A stretch of 64,000 bases of DNA from Phytoseiulus persimilis (taxonomy: Eukaryota > Arthropoda > Arachnida > Mesostigmata > Phytoseiidae), in NCBI GenBank assembly GCA_037576195.1, contig CM075103.1:11966001-12030000 (forward strand), written 5' to 3'. The first letter of the stretch is position 1. The number at the start of each line of letters is the position of its first letter. The translations under genes and the position numbers were made by a program. This document shows, piece after piece, positions 56,540-64,000 of this stretch. The notes under the pieces were generated by a model that saw nothing but the letters and a program-made list of their open reading frames with translations, searched no databases and was not told where the DNA came from.

Positions 56540-59437
56540 GAATCGTTCCGTGACCTGTTTAATCATCTCCTTGAGTGAGATTTCCTGTCCTTGTGATTTT
56601 CGGCCTGATATGAATTGCTTTTGCCCACCTGGCTTCATTCATTCCGCTTATTCTGGCAGAGTGCATATGAGTTTTCGCTCTCGTTTCGCGTGCCTCGAAG
56701 GATGGTCATCTTAGTTATCTCGTCTATGAGTTTCGACGGCCGCTGTTCGCGTTCGGTCTTGTCCCAAGGCCCATCGTCCTGCTCCGCGTTCCGGGTTGTC
56801 GATCCCGTTTCCACCATTAAGCGGGGATGGTTGTAACCGAATCGGCGTACGTTAGTGCTGGAACCGCTCTGCTTTCCATGGATTTTGGATCTGGGCTTGT
56901 GAACTGTTTAGTTCCTGAAATCTCAACACAATCTCCTCAACTATGTTCCGATCGTAACAGGGTAACAGATAGGACGGAGACTCATTAATAACGGGCAGAA
57001 TTCACAACAAGAAGGAATTCCGAGGAATGAATGTTCTCTCTGGGCCTTGGGTCAATTCTCATTCAATGCCCTTCGGAGTGTCCGCCGCCGGCTCGGATTC
57101 ATAGCAACAAACGTCGATATTTCGTAGGGCACGTTTTTTTCATGAAACCGAGTTGTTCGGTCAGAGCTCAATGACCTTCTGTTCTGAGATCTTCGGATGC
57201 TTCATGAATATGACCACGTACTCCGCCCATTACAAGCCCATATTCGATCAAAAACGGTTCGCCCTCCATGGGACTGACGTGCGACATCGATTCCCTATCC
57301 CGCATTAACATCAGTCGAGAGAGACAGTGAGAACACAACGAGGATACGCTCCTCCAACTTCGTTCCTCTTGCCTGGAAGTTAATTGATTGCCCCCCCCCC
57401 CCCGTGCAGGTTATAGCATATGTCCGAAGAATCGATGCAGGGTATAGAGAACTCCACAGTGTACAAGCATGCATCTGTTTTGCACACCACACGAGGGCGG
57501 ACATGAACATCAAAGTTATGGTTCGCTGCCTCCGACTAACTAGGAATGTCCTCGCGGGCATCCGGTAGTGCTTCGGACAGCCAGCCTTGTGACATGACGG
57601 CAGCCTACGCTACCTAATGACAGGTGAGTCCGTTTTCATAATTCTGACGGGTTTCCCAAAGTATGTTCGTATGGGATACGACCTTTTGAAACGGAGCGAT
57701 TTCGCCCTGAATGAACACTGAAGCGATTATGAGCGACCCTAAAGTAGCGGCGGCTCATTGTGTTTCGGAGAAAAGTTATTACTCCTCTGTTACACATGTG
57801 ATGTAGAATATGGGAACGATGTTTGCATGGAACTTTTTTCGCAGTGTATACAGCGGAGACTGGACAAGATTCTGGTAGCCTCTCCGCAGAACCATTTCTT
57901 CTTCGAGACACAAGAGAGATCTAATGGCTGTACCAGACCAGTTGAACCTTGGGAGGAGACTTCACGCAAAACAATGTTGTGCTGATACAAACGCTCGTCT
58001 TTGTAGCCGCTCCAAACATCTAAACAGAGCAAAAACTCAGTCTCGTGCAGGCCTGTCGACAACCTTTCCGGAGATGCTGTTTTTACATCCCGACCCAAGA
58101 CTTTGACAGACGATCCGGGCCTTGAACACGCTATGTAAAGATTGGGGAACTGCTGGAGGGAGGGAGCCTCACCCGGGTCCGACTCATCGTTTCAGCTCTC
58201 GTGTTTCGTTGGATAATTCGCCGACCAGACATGTTCAACAGAGGTTGAATGGTGTAGCGCTGCGTGAGCGGCCCACGGCGGCCTTCCGATCCATTCCATC
58301 GTCCGTTGCGGGAGAGTTGGAGTCGGCATCGGAATGTGCAACTTCATTGAGCCCCATTCTTGGAATATTAAGAAAAAAAAAACACGGATACGGGCCCAAC
58401 CGCCAATAGGTCCGTGAACTTCTTCACGTCTGATGACAGATCGCACGAATCCTCGGCGTACATTCCCCGGAGGTCATCGGACGCAATACACATTCTCACA
58501 ACTTGATCAAAGAAGGGGGTCTCTCACTGGCTCATTGTCATCGGAGCCATGCTCATCAAAAAAATCAAACATCACAATCGAAAATACGCCTGAATGGCGT
58601 GAGAGGTAACCTTGTGCAAGTGGTGCAATCTTGCGCGCACGGCGCGTGATCTCCCCCGTGCGTAAACAAGTGCGCACAGAGAGCGGGTGCGGTCCCTCCA
58701 AGTTTGCTCCCTTTTTCGGGGGCATTGAAGAAGTCTCAATTTGGAATCATCTGAGCGGCTTTCTCTGTCGCGGGACTCTCCATGTTGAGCCCTCACAGCC
58801 GCTACAGCTCAGGTCACAAATTGTGACTAACGATTTGAGCTCTGACAGCAGACGCTGAGGTAGACAAGAATATGGGTTTATGGGTGGGGGAACCCGTTGT
58901 AGAGCGATTGGTTTCTCGGTGGTCGGGGCGCGGGTAGGGGTGTTCCATGGATGTCTTTGCTTTTAGATTTGAAAGCCTCTGGTGCGGACCCCATGTGATA
59001 AAAACTGGAATTCCAGGCGACCGCTACTTAGATCTCGCGTGGTCCTCAAGACCTGGAGCATCGTTTCATGATTACTGTAATGAACATGCGGGAGTTGGAG
59101 GAAACTAGCCCGATCACTACTCCACAGGGTACAAATCGGAGCTTCGCGCCACTGCGAAAGTGTCATGGCTGCGCCCGTGTGGTGCGCTACAAACAACAAA
59201 GAGTTCTGGGGTGCCAGGGCTCCCGCAGCGCCGAACTGTTGAGAAATTGCTCTAAATCGCTTCTCGAGCCGGTGAAGCGCGGTGAGATGCATGTATCCGT
59301 TTGGTTGCTTGAGAGATAGATGGAACCGGGAAGACGGTATTCGATTGAGCGGCGTGATTCGCTGATGTCTGCACCTTCGAAATTTTCCTGAACCTTCAGC
59401 TTACTATAGCGATCAGTATGGATTTGACTTCGTTCTC
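56540..59437. other. intergenic stretch
   Basis: No supported gene. Several frames of 80-109 codons occur on both strands (for example 57790-58098 and 58963-59292, minus) without motif, promoter or splice support. Confidence 0.4.
57391..57403. repeat. poly-C tract (C13)
   Basis: Uninterrupted run of 13 C. Third long C/G run in the window; length is unreliable. Confidence 0.9.
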
Positions 59438-59926
59438 ATGGACACCCGACCGATTCAACGTCGTTGGAGACTAGATAGAATGCTGGCTCTGAGTTATTAT
59501 TCGCTGCCTCTTCTGACAGTCACGTTCGGGATCTTAGCGGTGGCTGTATTAGACAAATCGAGATCGACCCTCATTAGCATGTCCGTGAACCTGGTAGCTC
59601 AAATCGACGTTTACTTTGCGCGCTTCGTTGCTCAATACAACGAGCCAGAACTTCCCTGCATCATTGGCCCTCACCGTGCGCTAATGAAACTCCGAAGTTC
59701 CGAAGATTCAATGCGTCATGCGCAAGAACGGGATAATATCGAGTTATTGAGGTGGATCTTCTCGAAGAAGAGGACTGCGGCTCCCCGCAGTAGCCAAAGT
59801 ACGCCCTTTTTATACGTTCGTCTGCAAAAGAACGTCGACCACCGTGCATGTGCGCGATTTTGGCTTGCTCGCCATGCTCACCAGGTTGTTGGCTGTCATG
59901 ATCGGTTTGCGCGGTCATTCTCGTGA
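59438..59926 (+). CDS. open frame with one hydrophobic segment, unknown
   Basis: A 162-codon frame. A strong hydrophobic run (LALSYYSLPLLTVTFGILAV, about residues 17-36) is followed by a second weaker one and by a charged stretch (SSEDSMRHAQERDNIELLRW). A second hydrophobic frame (FGLLAMLTRLLAVMIGL) begins just beyond at 59.84 kb in another frame. A multi-pass membrane protein with introns or an indel is possible. No family is recognised. Confidence 0.25.
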   Translation: MDTRPIQRRWRLDRMLALSYYSLPLLTVTFGILAVAVLDKSRSTLISMSVNLVAQIDVYFARFVAQYNEPELPCIIGPHRALMKLRSSEDSMRHAQERDNIELLRWIFSKKRTAAPRSSQSTPFLYVRLQKNVDHRACARFWLARHAHQVVGCHDRFARSFS

Positions 59927-60168
59927 GGCGTCCATTAGAGCCTCCCGTCGAAAGTCAGTAACCCAGCGGCTCCTCGACGCTGTCGAGTGTCTCGGAGCGA
60001 GCTTGACGACTTCGCTTACTTTCACGAAAACTTGGGAATGAGCAAAAAATATCTGAATAACAGTTCGAGCAGTTCATTCCTTGATGGGCAACCCACGGCC
60101 ACAGTTTCTCGATCCTCCGAGAAAGCTGTGGTTATCCTCACTTTTTACTCTCATTTCACATCGAGACT

Positions 60169-60241
60169 GGGTGTAGCTGGTCGAGCCTCCGCTCGTCCCG
60201 CCGATCACGCCACGGTGAGCAGGTCCTCGGAAGCTACACCC
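60169..60241. repeat. inverted repeat, 10-bp perfect arms
   Basis: GGGTGTAGCT (60169-60178) and AGCTACACCC (60232-60241) are exact complements separated by 53 bp; adjoining CGAG/CTCG bases extend the pairing imperfectly. It may be a small cruciform or the ends of a tiny non-autonomous element; no duplication at the flanks was recognised. Confidence 0.7.
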
Positions 60242-60651
60242 GACGTGTTTGGCATGGTTGTGTACGCTGAGCACTAAATTTCTCTAATATGCGTCGATTG
60301 TCGGATGCGAGTTCAGGAATTCGATAATCACGCTAAAGTTACTTTTTCTTCCAAAGAGAGAAGAGATGAGACAGTTCTGGCGGCTCGGAGTTCAACCGTT
60401 GCGTTCCAATGAACCTGAACAATCTCGAGTATTGTCCAAGAGTCAATAAATGTCATTTCCGCATATCGTTTTGTTTTTTCAAGCCAGACAGACACTTGAG
60501 GATCCTTCAAAACAATCTCTGTTTTTGTCCTCCAGCTCCACCTTCTCTGAAATTCTATAGTTCGCTTCTGTCGAATCCATTCGTCTCACATATGCTTTTT
60601 GACCATCCTCACCCAAACGAATGTTTACTCATTGAATCCCTGATCATGCAG

Positions 60652-60982
60652 TGAGCTCGTCATCGTCCAATGCCGCATATTTCCTCGAGGAAGGCAGAAG
60701 AATTGGCGCTCGAGGAGCCCCCAGGAACTCGTCACACTCCCGCGGGATCATTGTCCGGGTTCCGGTCGATACACCTGCAAGATACACCTACGACCCCATC
60801 GCTCGTTTGCATTGCTGCTTATACTGCTCGTACACCTGTTGCGAAACAGCTCCATATAAACAATCATGTTCGCACACATTTCGGAGAGAAAGCCTTTCGA
60901 GTGTGAAATGTGTGGATGGTCTTTCTCGCAGAAATGCCATTTGTATCGTCATATTAAGAAGAGGCATGCCGGCTGTAAATAA
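60652..60982 (+). CDS. 3' end of a C2H2 zinc-finger gene, frame broken twice by one base
   Basis: Two C-terminal C2H2 fingers can be read, but in three successive frames. Finger 1 begins CLYCSYTC (from 60816) and after a one-base shift continues KQLHINNHVRTHFGEK, giving C-x2-C-x12-H-x3-H once one base is discounted. After a second one-base shift finger 2 is PFECEMCGWSFSQ, then KCHLYRHIKKRH, AGCK and stop at 60980-60982. The linker GEKPF is restored by the same correction. Both shifts sit beside short runs (TT at 60839-60840, AAA at 60889-60891). An acceptor-like ATGCAG precedes the exon at 60651. Expected role: nuclear DNA binding as a transcription factor. AATAAA follows 5 nt after the stop. 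Either a working gene with assembly errors or a pseudogene; upstream exons are not identified. Confidence 0.65.
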
Positions 60983-60987
60983 TGTCC

Positions 60988-60993
60988 AATAAA
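60988..60993 (+). terminator. polyadenylation signal of the zinc-finger gene
   Basis: AATAAA in TCCAATAAAATAATAACG, beginning 5 nt after the zinc-finger stop codon. The very short 3' UTR is unusual but possible. Confidence 0.6.
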
Positions 60994-61039
60994 ATAATAA
61001 CGAGATTATTTGTCTTCTTTCATAACATTCAATACCACA

Positions 61040-61222
61040 TCATGCAATCTGTTCCGTGTATGTGTTTGACCCTATAACATGACATATCTTCTGAACCGCG
61101 CTCCAGCCGAAACAGCAACTGGTGTTCTGCACTTCAAGAGCACATCCCTTCCGACAGAACTGCCGCTTGACGTCGACGAGGAGATGAATTCTGATCACGG
61201 AAATTGAGTTTTCGGTGGTCAA
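61040..61222 (-). CDS. short cysteine-containing open frame, unknown
   Basis: A 60-codon minus-strand frame: ISVIRIHLLVDVKRQFCRKG, CALEVQNTSCCFGWS and ending GSNTYTEQIA. It contains five cysteines and could be the last exon of a secreted protein convergent with the zinc-finger gene. No signal peptide, upstream exon or polyadenylation signal was identified. Confidence 0.22.
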   Translation of the reverse strand: MTTENSISVIRIHLLVDVKRQFCRKGCALEVQNTSCCFGWSAVQKICHVIGSNTYTEQIA

Positions 61223-64000
61223 TGAGGAGCGCGATTCTTTCGTCGATGCGAGAGCGAGTTTCGCTGTGGAATCGAGGCATCCGGGGTGGCGATGCTCAGA
61301 CGCTCTTTCAACTAAAACTTAAAAGCTCGACGGCACAAATTACTCGGATTTGGCGGGATCGGAGGCCACTCTCAGTGGACGCGCAGCGAAAAATTCGGTG
61401 AGAATCAGCTCTCAGCGATTCGGTTAGCACAACCAATGCACGCAGAGCGATATCTTATTGTCGGCGTTTATCCCTCCGACAATACTGAATCACAGAATGG
61501 TTCCGATAATTCGCTCGGATAATTTCGATTCTATCCAGTCGCAAATGTCACTAATATTGCTGCCCGATCATACTCAATGACGCACCTAGATATCCAGAAT
61601 GCGCCCTGTAGGAGTGCCTTCCGTCCTGGCACCGATCTGGTATCATCGCCCTATCAGAGCCTTGATGTATACTTATGATCATAGGTTTAACAGTGTCTCG
61701 CGATGTCCACGCTCATTTCGGAAAGAGCACCCAAGTTTAATGCTGTCTATCAAGACCGTCGTCGCACCGCTAACATCCCGGGTTTCGAAATTTCTTGAAA
61801 CAAGAATTCCTGGGCCCGAATCAACGAACGTTGAAATGGTTTATTGAACACCTATGCAATGTCGTAACTATAGTTGTGGGATACCCGTGGAATGTCTCCT
61901 AACTGCATACAGATGGAAAGCCTCGAGCTCTTTGCGGGGAATTCGCACGGGCCGTTCAACGTTTCCTCTACTCGCGACGTGAGAGAAATGCCGATTTGGA
62001 GACGCCCGCGCAGCGGTCCCGGAATCGAACCCAGGCACTCACTCATCCAGACGAACTCCCAAAATGATCTTCTTCGTTCGACAATAATCCTAGGCGGCGA
62101 TCCGATGTCAGAGCGGGGTTGCGGTTTTCTCTTTGTTTTCAGTGGTGGCTCGAGGGGAAGTTACAAAGGCAACGAAAGGCAGCCCCTGCCCAGCAGCGGC
62201 TCGTAGGAAACCCACGTTCGAGGTGATCGTCACTGCTCTTCCAGGTGGCACCCGTGCCTGAAAGATGTCGAGAGCAAAGCGAGTTGGGCAGCGGAACGGA
62301 AGTCAAACTCTTTCCTCAGAAGAAAAATCGAGAAGTGTGGTATGGAGGGTGTGAGTCGCTGCCTGGATCCAACCTTAGTGATGTTTTAGCCCTGTGAGCT
62401 ATCTATGGACTGATTCATCGCGAAATGTCAATGGTACCCAACTCTGAAAGCTGGTTGGTCATTCGGACTCGGAATGACGAAACATCTTGTGGCGTCTGGC
62501 GATCCACTGCACACTGTGTCTCAGAGTGAAGGTCGGGAAAGGGGGACAAGTTGCCGCAAGGGATAAAATGGACAAGATGACAGGAAATCGTCCCCAGCAG
62601 CACTGCACATGGCTGCACTCCGTCTCCGCCGTGCAATGGGATCCGACTTGCAGTCGACGCCGCTCAATTGAATGATATAGCCTCCCTCTCGATGCGCCTG
62701 TTCCTACGGGCTTTTTTTCTCGACGCCGCTGCCTATGGATTGACGGCCCTTAGCAACGAAGCACACCGAGATTGAAAGCAGCAGTTATGGGAAATTGTAA
62801 AAAAAGTTACCGAAAACGACAGTATGGTCTCCGTTTGGACTTTCCCTCTGAAGTCAAGCTCTGCTGTTCTCGGCCCGAGTGGATCATCGGCAACGGTTGG
62901 GCGTATGTGGGTGATGTAGGCAGCACGATTTCCTGACCGTTGGAGCAGCCTGATTCGTCGCTAGGCCGCTCTGTCGGGCCGGCCAAGAGTTTCGTTATTT
63001 GCGTTGAAGTCCTGAAAAACGATGGCTCTTTGATAATTTCCCGGAAATGGATTGTCATCCGAGGAGCTCACGTATTCGTCTCACTCTAGAATGAGCCGGG
63101 TCACCTACTCTGTATGCGGTGTTGCAGCAGATCAGTTTCCTGTTTTCGAAAAGTTGGTCCAAAGTCGGCTTCACCGGATCCTTTCTCTCGTTTTCCGCCT
63201 GTTCGGTCAAAATGTTCTCCTGGAATCTTGGGGACGGTTCTCAGGCGTGAGACTCGCATCGGATATTACTATGCGATTCGTGACAGTTCATCCAAGAGTT
63301 CTTTCAAGATGTCTCACTGAAAGTTCGCTCGGCCGTTCGTGAGGGCAGACACGTAGGCGATCATGGTAGAGACATCAAGATTCAAAATCGCATCTCCCGG
63401 TACTTCTTCGAGTCGGAGCGATCGAAAAGTCGATGATTCAATACTCCTGGTTCGGGACTGAGGAAGGTGGAGCAATCGTCAGATAGGGAACTCGTTAACA
63501 CGTGTGCAAGGCATCAACTTGATTTAGGGCCCATGGCCAACAGTTAAAATGTAGGATGCGATTGGCATAGCTCGGCTAGAGCGAGGACCGCTACCTCGCG
63601 ACCGTTAAAAGCCGTGAATTACTATTCCCAACGGTGGAAAGAGTATCGGGGATTCAACGTGCCCGCATTCGGGGACAAATCTCCCTTTGGAAACCTATGA
63701 GTTCACTTCGTGCCCCGAATTCTTAGAGACAGGGTCGCTCGTCAAGGGCGGGAAAGGACAAAAAGGGATATCGACGTGTGCAATCAAAGTCCGTGCATCG
63801 ATATAGCCATCGATCAGAGTGCCCCGAATCGTCCACCCATGACAGCGACAAGCTCCACATCCAAACATTTCACGATACGAACCCTCCATGAGCCGGTTTC
63901 TGATCTATATCAGTTATCACAGTAGCGCCAGCTTCTTCAACGATTTCTTTCAGTTCTTCGGGAATGGCTGAGAGCAAGCAAAAAGCACTTTGACTTTAGG
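61223..64000. other. intergenic stretch to the window end
   Basis: No supported gene. A tRNA-like box B occurs at 62021-62031 on the minus strand but no cloverleaf can be drawn around it. Frames at 61.6-61.85, 61.87-62.2 and 63.05-63.34 kb (+) show no motif. Confidence 0.4.

Noticed and set aside
62011-62040. tRNA-like T-arm/box B (GGTTCGATTCC on the minus strand)
   Set aside because: The T stem has an internal mismatch, the 7-bp acceptor partner is not found upstream, and no D or anticodon arm can be drawn. At most a chance match or SINE-like fragment.
1-64000. Viral, bacterial or operon-like gene cluster
   Set aside because: No ribosome-binding-site-spaced genes, no phage or defence genes, and introns in the supported genes; the window is ordinary animal nuclear DNA.

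Overview
The window is nuclear DNA of an arthropod, most likely a chelicerate mite (Mesostigmata, for example a phytoseiid such as Galendromus/Metaseiulus). The evidence is two very large cuticle proteins whose Rebers-Riddiford (chitin-binding) domains carry the form typical of ticks, mites and spiders (GSYG..D.DGR.R.V.Y.AD..GF...V.TNEPGT). Base composition is close to balanced, introns are mostly 50-150 bp, several core promoters have TATA boxes, and there is no operon-like packing. The species is an inference.

Five items rest on recognisable protein motifs or are clear genes: (1) a single-exon RR cuticle protein of about 900 aa at 11.6-14.3 kb (+), with a TATA box and an arthropod initiator; (2) a two-part RR cuticle protein of about 1,090 aa at 34.6-38.0 kb (+), with one 89-bp intron and a long Pro/Gln/His-rich tail; (3) a divergent MAST-family (AGC-type) serine/threonine kinase gene on the minus strand, 51.1-55.6 kb, about 15 exons, with HRDIKPSN and APE motifs but DFD in place of DFG; (4) the 3' end of a C2H2 zinc-finger gene at 60.65-60.98 kb (+) followed at once by AATAAA; (5) a decayed non-LTR retrotransposon tail near 56.2 kb (-). 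The other models (16.5, 22.1, 29.6-30.3, 38.8-39.6, 44.6, 45.9, 48.4, 59.4 and 61.0 kb) are supported only by open frame, splice signals and composition, and are scored low. In this DNA long open frames occur on both strands, so open frame alone is weak evidence.

Layout: 0-11.4 kb, no convincing gene; 11.5-14.3 kb, cuticle gene 1; 14.3-29.3 kb, mostly unexplained sequence with one perfect-stem hairpin and a few candidate exons; 29.3-30.3 kb, candidate minus-strand gene; 34-38.6 kb, cuticle gene 2; 38.8-50 kb, candidates and possible retroelement pieces; 51-55.6 kb, kinase; 56-64 kb, retroelement remnant, zinc finger, and little else. The two cuticle genes presumably act together in building exoskeleton; nothing else suggests a shared pathway.

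The most useful structural observation is that conserved domains are interrupted by single-base indels at short homopolymer runs (kinase P-loop, both zinc-finger breaks, probably the kinase C-terminal region and others). This looks either like homopolymer errors in the assembly or like young pseudogenes. I did not find a clearly new biological system.
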